From Primulina eburnea (Eukaryota; Streptophyta; Magnoliopsida; Lamiales; Gesneriaceae), in the NCBI RefSeq assembly GCF_022965805.1, contig NC_133104.1, forward strand, positions 41,274,682-41,338,681: 64,000 nucleotides of DNA, given 5' to 3'. The notes beneath the pieces were generated by a model. That model was not told the origin of the DNA. It did not search any database and worked only from the letters and a program-made list of their open reading frames with translations. This document shows, piece by piece, positions 24,650 through 37,303 of this stretch (its first letter is position 1; each line of letters starts with the position of its first letter). The translations under genes were made by a program, and so were the position numbers.

Positions 24650-24913
24650 TCTATATTTATACTATTTTAATAAAGTTGAGGATAGTAACTACTCAGAAAG
24701 GACATCAATTTTTTTTTTCAGTTTTACTCTTATATGATACTAATATTATAGTTTTTTTGTTTTTGTTTTTAAAAATCAGCACACACTTTTATTTATATAT
24801 TTTTTTTCGATAATTCAAATATCAATTTAGTCCTTTCATAATCTGTCAAATTTCATTTTAGTTCATCGATAATGATAAAAAAAATGTACACATCGTGTGT
24901 GCAGATTAACTAG
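24650..24913 (+). mobile_element. Non-autonomous Helitron candidate
   Basis: The 5' end is A|TCTATATTTATACTA, close to the usual plant Helitron start, followed by TTTTAATAAAGTTGAGG. The 3' end is AACTAG|T with a hairpin ACACA-TCG-TGTGT ending 13 bases before the terminus, the same spacing as in the candidate at 2319-2691. The interior is AT-rich and non-coding. Confidence 0.6.
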
Positions 24914-25182
24914 TTTTTATTAAAAATAAGCAAAAAATAATATATAGATACCAGTCCTATTTTTCTTTTAAACATAAATTTTATTTTATTTTATTTTAAT
25001 TTTTTAAAATATAATAATTATCTGCATGAAATTTTAATAGAGGAGATTAGATGACCATAATAAAATTCATAAAATTTTCGACAATTTTATTAAATATTTT
25101 CACGATTGTTTAACAAAAAAATCAATTATCCGACAGATTTTATCAATATATTAAATGCTAAATACACATCTACAGAATACCC

Positions 25183-26587
25183 GGGTTTTTATTAAAATTA
25201 ATTTAAATTTAAAATTTTTTTTCAAAACTAATTGAAAAAAAAAAACCATTTCAAAACTACTGCAATCCGCGCTTACGGAGCGCGGACGCTGCACACGTGG
25301 ATCAGCGTCCGCGCTCCATGATAATATTAGCGACGGAAAATATATATAAACCGCGCTATATTGCGACGGTTTTTACAACCGTCGCTAATAGTTGTGACGG
25401 TTTATAAACGCCGCTGTAATGGAATCCGCGACGGTTTAAACAACCGCCGCTAAGTTAGCGACGGTTAAAACCGTCGCTAAATGCATCCCAAACCGTCGCT
25501 AAATGCACATAATTTTAAAAGAGAATTTGCACGGTGCGAAAAGCTATTTTTGTCGCAGTGAAGACAGAGGAAAAAAAAGACAAGAAATTGGGGTGTTCAT
25601 CGGTCGGTTTTTTTTTTATTTCGGTTTTAAAAATATATGATCCGATATCCGAATCATTTTTCTTCATATCGGTTCGGTTTTCTACCAAAACAGTTCGATT
25701 AGTTGGGTCGGTTAATTCGATTTTGATATAATTATTTAAATTAATAATAAATATATTGTAAAATATAATATGTTAACTTTCTACATGTTTTCTTAGTAAA
25801 ATCTTTAAATATAAGGTCTAAATTAATTAAAACTAGTTTTAATTATAATTGGATCGTCGATCGGGATTATAATGAGATTATAATTAAAACTAGTCTTAAT
25901 TAGTTTAGACCTTATATTTAAAGATTTTACTAAGAAAACATGTAGAAAGTTAACATATTATATTTTAAAATATATTTATATTATTAATTTAAATAATTAT
26001 ATCAAAATCGAATTAACCGACCCAACTAACCGAACCGTTTTGATAGAAAACCGAACTGATATGAAGAAAAATGATTCGGATATCGGATCATATATTTTTA
26101 AGACAGAAATAAAAAAAAACGACCGATGAACACCCCTATTTCTTGATGAATTTCTTGTCTTTTTTTTCTTCTGTCTTCACTGCGACAAAAATAGCTTTTC
26201 GCACCGTGCAAATTCTCTTTTAAAATTATGTGCATTTAGCGACGGTTTCTGATGCATTTAAACCGTCGCTAACTTAGCGACAGTTTTTAAGCCGTCGCGG
26301 ATTCCATTGCAGCAGCGGTTTATAAACTGTCGGAACTATTAGCGACGATTTAGCGACGGTTGTAAAAACCATCGCTCAATTGCGACGGTTTATATATATT
26401 TTCCGTCGCTAATATTATCTGCTGCTGACATAGACCATCGTCCGTGCTTACAGAACGCGGACGCTGATCCACGTGTGCAGCGTCCGCGCTCCGTAAGCGC
26501 GGATTGCAGTAGTTTTGAAATGATTTTTTTTTTTCAATTATTTTTGAAAAAAAATTTTAAATTTAAATTAATTTTAATAAAAACCCT
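25183..26587. mobile_element. Foldback Mutator-like element with 9-bp TSD
   Basis: Two arms of roughly 670 bp are near-perfect inverted copies around an axis near 25,880; the unpaired centre is only about 30 bases. The termini are GGGTTTTTATT at the left and AATAAAAACCCT at the right. The flanks carry an exact 9-bp duplication, AGAATACCC, at 25174-25182 and 26588-26596. Long terminal inverted repeats with a 9-bp duplication are typical of Mutator-like elements. Each arm contains a GC-rich block (CCGCGCTTACGGAGCGCGG) and many short hairpins of the form GCGACGGTT...AACCGTCGC. There is no transposase. Confidence 0.85.
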
Positions 26588-26995
26588 AGAATACCCACAC
26601 CACCAAATAAACATCAAAATAAATGAGAAAATTGAAATTGGTAGATGCATACAGTCACGTTATTGCAATATTGTACTATCTTAAATATATACTATATATA
26701 AATAAATCAGGTCACTATTGAATTTCATAATCTTTTATTTTATGCGAGCATCCAATAAACCAAATATAAATATAATAATATATAGGCAATTATTATATTA
26801 AAAAAATTCAATTTTCATTTCATAATTTATATTTTATTTTATGATACGTAGCAGCCACTTATGGTGCATAGTAATGTGGTTACCAACTAGCCACGATTGC
26901 TCCAACTCACCTGATCTCCTTAATTACTTAGCGTCATATCTTTTTAATCAATATCACGTCCAATAAATGAATATCATTTAATCGATGATTATATA

Positions 26996-27000
<5 letters not shown>

Positions 27001-27032
<32 letters not shown>
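27001..27032. repeat. (TA)n microsatellite
   Basis: A perfect TA run of about 15 units in gene-free DNA. Confidence 0.85.
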
Positions 27033-27035
<3 letters not shown>

Positions 27036-27079
27036 CATATCAAAACTATATATTACTTGATTTACATTACAATTGAAGC

Positions 27080-27205
27080 AAAAGTGATCTCACATGTCGT
27101 ATTTTCTGAGACGGATATCTTATTTGGGTTATCCATAAAAAAATATTATTTTTTATACTAAGAGTACTGTTTTTTTGTGAATATCGGTAAGATTGACCAT
27201 CTGAC
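27080..27205 (-). repeat. 182-bp dispersed repeat, truncated
   Basis: Contains GTGATCTCACATGTCGTATT, GAGACGGATATCTTATTTGG and TGTGAATATCGGTAAGATTG. The right-hand third is lost. Confidence 0.65.
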
Positions 27206-27726
27206 AAGAGATATATATACTCTTACATTGAATAACGAATAATCAGAATATCGATGGATTTAAATACATATATAATTTAATCACTGAAGTTTATATTATG
27301 CACAATTAATGATGTTATTATAATATCATGTGTTTAAACAATTGATATGTGGTTAATTATAAATTACATTTTAAAACATGATATAGATGAAATTAATGGA
27401 ATAAAATACATCTTCCAAGTCTTCGTCCGCGACCGCGACACCTTAAACATTAATGAGTGGTGACTAGGAATGGAGCAAATTGCATGTAAGGAATTAAAAT
27501 AAGATATAATTAGAGGTGTGGAATTTGACTCGTGCCATATCTGAACTTGGTTATCATCTACCAACATTAAAATAAATATTCACGACATGTCATTGTGACA
27601 ATTTTTATTTTTTTTTCAAAATATTTTTGTGTGGTTGATTTTTTATTTGACTTAACTCGTAAAAAATATTAATTTTTATATCAAAATTATTAATTTTCTT
27701 GGTAAATATAGATCAGATTTAAACAA

Positions 27727-27909
27727 GAGTATGTCTCTTGTGAGACAATCTCACGAATCTTTATCTGTGAGACGGGTAAACCTTACCGATATTCAAAATA
27801 AAAAGTAATACTCTTAACATAAAAAGTGATACTTTTTCATGGATGACCCAAATAAGAGATCTGTCTCACAAAATACAATCCGTGAAACTGTCTCACACAA
27901 GTTTTTGTC
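27727..27909 (+). repeat. 182-bp dispersed repeat, full-length
   Basis: Runs from GAGTATGTCTCTTGTGAGAC to CACAAGTTTTTGTC, 183 bp, with the complete internal order of the family. The flanks do not form a convincing 9-bp duplication, so the copy is probably older or rearranged at one side. Confidence 0.75.
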
Positions 27910-28878
27910 TTTATTATTTATATATATTACAAAACTTGTGGAGAAGTTTTCATATTCCAAATTTTCTCCATGGAAATTTGATTTAGAATATTCTTTTTTA
28001 TTCGATTTATTTTATTATTTTACATATATTATTATTTAAAGATTTCTAATTATTAAAATAATAATATATTATTATATAAATAATATTTATAATTTTTAAT
28101 ATTAATATTTATAATTAAAAAAATAGAGCTCAGTGCCAAATGGGCAGCAGAGCGAAAATAGCAGTTCCGTTGGAGAATAACCATTGCACCAAAATGGCAT
28201 ATAGTTTTTTTTACCAATATTATCTTACCTGATAGACTGTTTTATGCCATTAATATAATACAGTCTCATAAATATTTATTCACAAGACAGATCAATACCG
28301 TCCATATTTTCAAAGAAAATAATATTTTTTTATAGATGACACAAATAAATAAAATATGAATTTAATATTTATTTTAAAAATAAAATTAATCGAAATTTAT
28401 AGATTTCATATTCATCTTTCAAAATACATCCAAAATGATTTGTTACCGACATTTGTCACATTAAATTTATTTTATATCAGTGCACATAGTGAAGGGCATG
28501 TTTCAAACATTAGTTCGTTGGATCATATTATTTGTAACGAGAGGTTATTTTCAATGTAATAGAGTGAGTCGAGCTTGAGATATTTTAATTAAGACTATAT
28601 ATATATATATTATATATAGAAAAGGTAATAATATTAATATTATTGACTCAGAGGTCAGTTGTAACTGTGTATACGAATCCAAAGCGCCCGCGTAACGTGG
28701 TCTGTTTATGCCCATAGAATTCTCAAATCTTCCCTTTTCTCTCCACAATACAGACACTCACCGTTCCCTTCTTTCCTCCTCCTCCTCCTCCACCCCGACG
28801 TGAAAACACCTATTTATGCCAACTGGATTCTGCTCTGCACCGTTAACTCCTGCAGATAGCGGTGACGAAATCAAGTGA
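27910..28878. other. Intergenic and COP1 promoter/5' UTR region
   Basis: AT-rich DNA to about 28,650, including another weak fragment of the 182-bp repeat (about 28,255-28,335). A pyrimidine-rich leader with five CTC-type triplets around 28,776-28,792 lies just before the COP1 start codon and is likely transcribed. I see no defined TATA box. Confidence 0.5.
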
Positions 28879-31800
28879 ATGGGAGGCGGAAGTACTTCAG
28901 TCGGTGCGCTGGTGCCAACGGTTAAGTCCGAGCCGGTAACTTCCTCCGCCGATGCGCCGCCGGCTCAGTCTACACCGGAGATACCTCCCTCGGAGGAACG
29001 GGCGGTTGACGAGTTCGATAAAGATGTTTTGTGCCCGATATGTATGCAGATTATTAAGGATGCTTTTTTGACGGCGTGCGGACATAGTTTCTGCTACACG
29101 TGTATTGTGACTCATCTTCAGAATAAGAGTGATTGCCCTTGCTGCTCTCATTTTCTCACCGCCAACCAACTCTACCCCAATTTCCTCCTTAGCAAGGTTT
29201 TTTTTCCCTTATAATTTGACTGTGTATTATGATCCTGTTTTTACTTTTGATAGTAATTTGGGGTTTTAGAAAGCTCTGTTTAAGTAAGTGATGCTATGTG
29301 ATTTACAATTTAGAGACTTGTTAGGTATTTGTATCTTTTGTTTTGCGAGTCGCAAAATGTACAACTGGAAGGAGCGTGTCGATCATGTTTGTTTGTTTGT
29401 GCATCTTAAATGGGAACATTCTTATTTGATTTCTTTTATCACACGGAGTTGGTGTTGGGACAACGATTATTATATTCTTTTGAAATAGACAAAGATTATG
29501 TTCTTACGTTATATCCGAGGAAACAGAAGCGAAACAATAGACAGTGAATCGGTAATGGTGTGGAAAATAAATTATGTCACCTGGAGCTGTCTTCTCTTCT
29601 CACATATTTGTTGAAATATATGAGTGGAGTTTAAGGTTCGAAAGATGCTTGTTTTGCCTGGGTGTGTCTGATCTTGAATTGTGCTCGTGGTGCGCTATGT
29701 GCTGTGTCTCCTTTTTTTACAGTTGTTGATGAAAACTTCTGCTCGTCAAATAGCCAAGACCGCCAGTCCTTTGGAACAACTTCGTCGGGCCTTAGAGCAG
29801 GTCAGTTATATGTCACTTTGAAACAATTACTTGACAGAACACTAGCTGATTCACGAATTTATTAAAAGCATTTTTCCAATTTGAGGCATAATGATATGCA
29901 TGGACAAAAATTTGACGCTCGAGAAGCATAGATGCTATATTTACCATCTTGTGGTAGGCATAACAGAGACACAGACCATGCCCATCAATCAAAAATTGTT
30001 GTTGGATGTGTATGTGAGTTGTTATTTATCCGTCTCCATAACTGAGAAATTGGCCCCCACTACTTGGCTATTCCATCTCTAATATAAAACTGTCACGATA
30101 AATGATGGTCAAAAAATAGATTTGCAATTTTTGAAGATGGAAGTTAGCGGAAGATACTGAATAACTGTACGGTGATTTGGATTATCATCATCTTTTTCAT
30201 TTTGGTCAACATTATCTAATGTTTATTTTCTTGTTTCATTTTTGAAAAATAATCTCTATGATGTTTAATACCTACCATTCATTCGTAGATACTTCTGTAT
30301 GGTTGTAACTTCATTATGGTTTATTCACAGGGATGTGAAGCATCAGTTAAAGAGCTGGAGAGCCTTTTGTTACTTCTTGCAGAGAAGAAAAGTAAAATGG
30401 AGCAAGAAGAAGCTGAGACAAATCTGCAAATTCTGCTCGACTTTCTGCAGTATTTGAAAAAGAAAAAACTGGATGAGCTCAATGAGGTTCTTGAGCTTGA
30501 TTCTTTTTGTTACGACTTATTCACATTTACACGTTGATTATATTTCTGTGTGGAACTCACTGTTGAACAGTATGTATCAATTTAATCTCCTTAGAGCTTC
30601 TTTAAATATACCATCTCATATCTTGATGTAATTTGACCACATAGATATTTTTTTTAAGTACAAGCACAAACTCAAAGAATGATTCGTAGATTTTACGTGA
30701 TTTTTATTTTGAGCTTCTTGATGAGTAAAATTTGTGCTTGTGCATTCATAAGATGAGGTACTTATTGTTTGTCACATTTATAATGCTAAAGATCCTTTCT
30801 ACGTTCTTTTGTGAATCTCAGCAAGTGTAATATCATTTTGCAGCAGTGTAATTGGATGATATTGTGTCTTCAACTTTGTAAAGAAAAGTAAATGATAAAT
30901 TTCAACTGTTCCGTTTCCATTTTTTTGTCAGGTACTATCCGACCTTCAATATATCAAAGAAGATATACATGCGGTGGAGAGACGACGAATAGAGATGTAC
31001 CGAAGACGGGATAGATACTCAACCAAAATGAGGATGCTTGTCAATGAACCTGCTTCTAAAACAGTATGGCCATCTTTAATTGATAAGCATGGTGGTTCTA
31101 CGGTCTCTAGAACCGCTACTGCACAGGGCTTGTACCTTTTGAGTCCAGGAGGTTCACAAAACAGAAAAACTGATTCAAAATCTCCGTCGTGTCATTTAAT
31201 CCCAAGGAAGGATTCTTTTGGTGGTTCAGACAATCAAAATCTTAATCAATCTGGACTTGCATTGGCAAGAAAGAGACGTGTTCATGCACAGGTCAGCAAT
31301 CTCTTGACAGTTTTCTCTTTTAGCTGGGATAATGTGGATTATTATGATACTCAATGGAACAATTTCTAAAGAATGCTTGAGAGGGAGCCTTGCACGTGTT
31401 GAGGAGGAAAGATACTTTTTTCAATGAATAGCGACACCCAAAATTTAATCATCGTAACTGGAAATATTTAATAAAACTTAATAATTTTCTACGCTCAGGG
31501 TTGTTTGGCATTCTTGTCCATTGAAATCCTTTTAGCCATCCAATTCCTGCTGCATTACCCTGAGTTTCAAGATTGTAGATCCCCACCCGAACTAATATGT
31601 CGATGGTAACAATGGAAAATCCAAATTGATTTTCCGTAGGTTCAAGGACATTTTATCATTCTGTTGAGATGTTTTCTGTGACGGTTTCTGTTGCATCAGT
31701 TCAACGAACTTCAAGACTGTTACTTGCAAAAAAGGCGACATTCAGCAAGACTATCACGAGAACAGCAAGAAAAAAATTGTCATCCTTCGAACAGGGAAGG

Positions 31801-34800
31801 GTACACTGAGGGGCTCGAGGATTTTCAGTCTGTTCTATCAACCTTCACACGATATAGGTACAATTCTCAAAAAATTTGTTACAAACAATATGTTCTACCA
31901 ATTCAGTACATAATAAGAGTTTTGTTGGTCAATCAGTCGGTTGCGGGTTATTGCTGAACTTAGGCATGGGGATCTGTTTCATTCAGCCAATATCGTATCG
32001 AGGTGAGTGTATGCTTCTGCATATCTATAAATATAGGTCAATGATATGCTGCATTATTCCAGAGTAATTTCTTGTTTTTTGACCTCTATGACATATTGTG
32101 TCCCCAAGATTGCTTTTATTGTGCAATGAAGCAGTTACTTTTTCTTGCAGTATAGAATTTGATCGAGATGATCAATTGTTTGCTACTGCTGGAGTATCTC
32201 GGCGCATCAAGATTTTTGAGTTCTCATCTGTGAGTGCTTGGTTGGATACGCGAAAAATATTATTTTATTTTTGGAGATGATAAACCATTTGTGTAATTGT
32301 AGAATTGGGTATATTCAGGACTTTAATCATTCCATGTTATGGAGTGCTTGATTTCCTGAGTTAGATTCTTTATTTGTAATTCACATAAAAAAAATCACTT
32401 TACGAAGAGAAAATTCTAAAGTGGGGTTTCAACTATCGATTTCTGTTATCATGTGTTGCATTACATCACTCATGAAACTGGAGCTTGATTGATTGCCAGG
32501 TTGTTAACGATCCAGCCGATGTGCAATGTCCTGTTGCAGAAATGTCAACACGATCAAAACTCAGCTGTTTGAGCTGGAACAAGTATACAAAAAATCACAT
32601 AGCCAGCAGCGACTATGAAGGCATAGTAACTGTTTGGGATGTGGCTACTCGACAGGTAGTATCTGCCCTGGTGTGATATTCTCCTTTCACCCCTTTGAAT
32701 CCCGCAAAATAATTAATATGGATTGTTTTAAAATTTGTCTAGAGTGTGATGGAGTACGAGGAGCACGAAAAGCGTGCCTGGAGTGTTGATTTTTCGCGTA
32801 TGGAACCTTCAATGCTTGTGTCTGGGAGTGATGATTGCAAGGTATTCATTCATAATAAGGATATTTAGCTAGGTCAGCTTTTGTATGTTCAAATATATAA
32901 AACGCCATTTATGCTGCTTAGAAAAGCGAATTTGCCTCTGATAAAAGGTCTTGATTTACTGCAGAACCATGTACAACCCCCCTAGATTTATGCTTCTGCT
33001 TGATGTGTTAACTGCTAATATTTTACATAGATACTCTTGTACTAATGGTCCAAGATATAATGTGAAGCTCTATCTGCAAATATAGGGTATAAAAGCCAAG
33101 GCCGATGTGTTGTGGAGGCAGTTGAAGCTGTCAAAACAAATTTAACAGAAGGAAAATAATGAGTAACCATTTGTCGGCATATTCATGCTTGATAGAAAAT
33201 ACACGGGATATTATGGCTCTCTCTGAAAGTTGACCATTATCCTGTTTAGTGGAAAATACATACAATTTTCTGCCGATGTACATTTGGGTGTTGAAATATA
33301 GTGCTACATGTGGTGAATTAGAGCAACTCCAATCCTTGCTCCACGATGGAGTTGCTCCATTGTGGAGCAAGGTTTTTCACTCCAATCCATTTGTGCTGCG
33401 CCACATCTCTTTTTTTTTTAAAATTTTTTTATTTGTTTTTTAATAATTATAAATATTTAATATTTTATTATATATTAATTATATAATTAATATTTTTATT
33501 TTTTAAATTTTTAAAATAATTTTTTCTTGAAACTTAAATATTAATTTAAATTTTTTTAAAACTTTTTTTAAAAAATAAATAGATATTAAATTATTTTAAT
33601 AAACAACCAAATTATATTACTAGTACATTAAAATGATACATTTTACAACATAATACGAAATAATTTTAAAAACAACAACAAACAAACAACAAAATTACGA
33701 TACAAACAATAAAATTTATTAAATGATATTTAGTGTAGTGGAATTATTATATGTATAATTGTGTAATGAAATTATAAATAGTTATTATTGAATTAAAATT
33801 AATATTGGTTGGAGATGGTCTTACGTATAAAAAATTCATTACGTGGTGTGGGATTTTTTTTTTAATCTTGGAAATCGTCTTTGAATGAAGGCATATTTAA
33901 ATGTTCAACAGGTCAAAATTTGGTGCACGAAACAGGAGGCAAGTGTTCTTAATATTGACATGAAAGCTAATATATGTTCCGTCAAGTATAATCCTGGATC
34001 TAGCTTTCATGTAGCTGTAAGTTAATTTTTTCCCCTTGTGATCTGTTCTATTTCCATGTTCCATGGTGGTCCGGGGTTTACCATGTGTGTTTGTCTTTTG
34101 CAGGTTGGTTCTGCAGATCATCACATTCATTATTATGACCTGAGAAAATTCAACCAACCTTTGTATATTTTTAGTGGGCATAGGAAGGCGGTCTCATACG
34201 TGAAATTTTTATCCAACAATGAACTAGCCTCTGCATCTACAGACAGTACGTTGCGCTTGTGGGATGTCAAGGATAATGTTCCAGTAAGTTGTGATTCTTC
34301 TAAAACTAGACTTTTTTGTGCTCTTCATATTTTTTTACCATAATGGTTCTCCTTTTATCATAGGCTTCTTTGATGAAACAAGATAATCTTAAACATACCT
34401 CATAATTTCCTTTTGTCCAAGTTAGAGCTTTAGTAAAATCCCAAGTAGTTATCTAATTTCGATTTCAACCTTGTTTTTATGTTCTTATGCTCAGCTGCGT
34501 GCATTCAGGGGCCATACAAACGAAAAGAATTTTGTGGGCCTCACAGTGAATAGCGAATACATCGCGTGTGGCAGCGAAACAAACGAAGTTTTTGCATATC
34601 ACAAGGTAATGAATTTCTTTCTTGAATTGTTCACATGGTCCAAAAAGGTCGGTCAAGATGAAGTTAGGGTGTAACTTAGGCATGTTGCACTCGGGGCTTG
34701 AGCATGTGATTGTTAAACCGGTGATTGTTGAGGTTGGATTGATAGGAATGCACGCAAGATTGCGAGAGAGGCTCAAAATATTTGCTTCGAGTATCAAGGG

Positions 34801-35357
34801 AGCGTGAGTTTGAGACCGAACATTTGTTATACCTAAATTTCTCTCAGGCTATAGATAATTTGTTTCTCTGAAGGTTAAGTATGTGGAGCAAGTTACTCAA
34901 GTTTGCGTGAAGATCTCGAGATTGCGCAGCCAGTCTGGGTTAACCCGAGTTTAGCCGGGATACTTGTGCGTGATTAAGCTAGTATATACACAATGACAAA
35001 TATCAAATATCATTTGTGCTTTTAGAAATTTTGATTTTGATTTGATAGTTAAAACCTAGCAAATGTATTGGGCAAAACTTTCTTTTGGACGATTTTAAGA
35101 AATTTAGAGATTTTATATTTCCGGTCCAGTGTTTAAATGTGAGTAATTTATTTCTACGTCCATGTATCTGATATGACAACGGTGTTTGGCAGGCAATTTC
35201 TAAACCTTCAGCATGTCACAAATTCAGTTCAGACGTGGATGAATCCAATGAAGATGCAAATTACTTCATCAGTGCAGTATGTTGGAAGAGCGATAGTCCA
35301 ACTATGCTAACAGCAAACAGTCAAGGGACCATAAAAGTGCTCGTGCTTGCGCCTTGA
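28879..35357 (+). CDS. COP1: E3 ubiquitin ligase COP1 (RING, coiled coil, WD40)
   Basis: Thirteen exons join in phase to 676 residues, about the length of Arabidopsis COP1: 28879-29196, 29723-29800, 30331-30486, 30932-31291, 31700-31857, 31937-32002, 32151-32229, 32500-32655, 32743-32841, 33912-34016, 34104-34283, 34495-34605, 35193-35357. The RING is at about residues 52-89 ([20 protein letters not shown]...CPCC). The coiled coil follows in exons 3-4 ([19 protein letters not shown]). Basic nuclear-localisation clusters RKRRVHAQ and LQKRRH span exons 4-5. Seven WD40-type repeats occupy the C-terminal half ([52 protein letters not shown]). COP1 is the light-regulated repressor of photomorphogenesis, acting with SPA proteins and CUL4-DDB1 to mark HY5 and other factors for degradation. 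All key residues seem present. Intron 9 holds a Harbinger-type MITE. Confidence 0.97.
33321..33820. mobile_element. Tourist/Harbinger-type MITE in COP1 intron 9
   Basis: The left end GAGCAACTCCAATCC and the right end, read inward, GACCATCTCCAACC form terminal inverted repeats. The flanks are TTA on both sides (33318-33320 and 33821-33823), the duplication expected for PIF/Harbinger elements. It is 500 bp and very AT-rich inside. The left subterminal part has an extra hairpin (TTGCTCCACGATGGAGTTGC...). Confidence 0.7.
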
Positions 35358-36604
35358 CATAAAATATATGTGTGATATCTAATAATTTTTTAGCTCGATA
35401 ATTTAGTTTGTGAATTATATGAGTTGTTATTTTATTAAAGTTTCATTTAGATTGATCAATTTTAAATATAAGTTTATTATTTAAATAAATGTAATCATAA
35501 ATTTAAAATACTTCATGTTATAATAAATAATACTAACAGAAATTCATAAAAAATTATGAGTGGGTTTTATGTGAGATTTTTTCATATTAATAATAAAAAA
35601 TAATATTTTTAATATAAAAAATAATATTTTTTATGAATCACTTAAATATGATATTCGGTTCATAAATACGACTAGTTTTTGTCAAAAATGATTTCAAATA
35701 CTTTGCTTTTATCTCGTTTACACAGAATATAAAGAAGGTTCTCTAAAAATGGTTCAACGATGTCCCAAGTGAAAGTGGAGAAGAATATTTTCAAACGTAA
35801 ATCGTGGTTTCGTTAAAATGAATGATGAAAATTGGAATCGAAGTTGGGATCGTGGTAGAAACATGCAATTCGAAAGATAATCTCTTAAAAAATTGATGTG
35901 GACGAGCAACAATCGAATCGTCAATGGACAAAAATGACGACTGAAACGATATCTCGCCACCATTATTATACCTCATGTCCTCAATTGATGAGACGAGAAT
36001 CAAGATGTCGTCCCCTTGATGAATTACGAGCAGAGGAGCGTTAAATCCTAACAACGTTGAAAACACAAATGAACAAAGACAAACAAGTTGGTGTCTGCTT
36101 TCCGTGTGTTGTATTTGCACAAGAGAAGCGTAGCAACAGCTGTCGTGTGTGAGCATCAAGCAATCTAGGGCTTGCTTATATATATAGATTGGGCCAAAAC
36201 CCTAAGCGAGACATTTACTGCATTGCCCTCCTTCCATCCGCTGCGCATTCTACTTAAAAGTGGATGAACATATACACACAAAATGAGGAAAAGAATCGTT
36301 GACGACATCATAATAAATTCATAAGATTTTTCTTTTCTAAAATTTAAAATATGTCTTTTAATCTTATGGATTGAGATGCCCTTTGGAATTACATATGCTA
36401 AAAGTTCAAAATATTAGAGTGATAAAGATTTTGATCCTACTATCGTAAATAAGATAGAAAAATATCAGTATAAAATTAAATATTTTAACATAGAGTATTT
36501 TAATATAAGTAAAATACTTATGTTATGTTTAGAGCAATATGTATCCGATGATAAATGTTTATCAATATATGTGAATTATACTGAAATATTAATTGTCCAA
36601 CACG
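35358..36604. other. Intergenic after COP1
   Basis: About 200 bases of likely COP1 3' UTR, then a very worn fragment of the 182-bp repeat (35,560-35,675). At 35,750-36,250 there is more balanced DNA with a minus-strand open frame of 122 codons (36159-35791) that I do not recognise; it could be a retroelement leader or LTR fragment. No gene is called. Confidence 0.4.
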
Positions 36605-36623
36605 TTTTGATAAATATTTATTT

Positions 36624-36792
36624 CTCCAAAAGGTGAAATCGCTCACCTTAGACATCTCTCACCCCCGGCCCGATAGGAATGTGAGAGGAGGTAAATCATG
36701 GTGACTCAGCCAACCAACATTAGCTAGACTTTATGCTACGCCGCGCACAAAGAGCTTCTCCTTATTGGAGAGAATTTAACTCTCACACTGCC
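36624..36792 (-). mobile_element. SINE/LINE-type insertion with 19-bp TSD
   Basis: A 169-bp block is flanked by an identical 19-bp direct repeat, TTTTGATAAATATTTATTT (36605-36623 and 36793-36811). Long, variable duplications of this kind are made by target-primed reverse transcription. On the minus strand the insert reads GGCTGAGTCACCATGATTTA, then CTCACATTCCTATCGGGCC. It has no coding capacity. No A-tail is clear, so SINE versus truncated LINE is unresolved. Confidence 0.6.
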
Positions 36793-36965
36793 TTTTGATA
36801 AATATTTATTTGTATCTGTAGTATTTGGTTTATCAATAATATATGTGAGGTCTATTGAAAAATTAATTGACCAACACATATTGATAAATATTTATTCGTA
36901 GCTGTATAATGTGGTTCATGTCCTAATGATGATATGAAATTTTTCATCGATGCAGATATAATTAG

Positions 36966-37065
36966 TTAAAACTTATGTGAGACAGTCTCACATGTCGTAT
37001 TTTTTGAGACGAATATCTTATTAAGATTGATTCGTTTTACAGATAAAAATTTGTAAGACTGTATT
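36966..37065 (-). repeat. 182-bp dispersed repeat, truncated
   Basis: GTTAAAACTTATGTGAGAC, TGTCGTATTTTTTGAGACG and a decayed right end (AAAAATTTGTAAGACTG) are present. The core is deleted. Confidence 0.6.
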
Positions 37066-37303
37066 AAAAAAAATCCAATTCGATATAATTTATCATTCAT
37101 ATGATATTTCATTACAAATTTAGAAAGTGAATCTAACGAGAACCCAATAATTTTATAATTTTATTTTATATGAAATATTCAGAGTGGCAACCGACAAAGC
37201 TGCACAAGTTAACATTTTAAATTCCTTAATCTCATCAAATTCATTATTTTTATTTATAAAGAAAGAAAGAAAGAAAACAATTCCCCCTTCTGATTTAATA
37301 ATC

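Noticed and set aside
25534..25731. 65-codon frame inside the foldback element
   Set aside because: Its inverse copy is in the other arm; low-complexity Phe/Ser-rich translation with no family match.
35791..36159. 122-codon minus-strand frame
   Set aside because: Not recognised; could be retroelement leader sequence, but nothing supports a gene.
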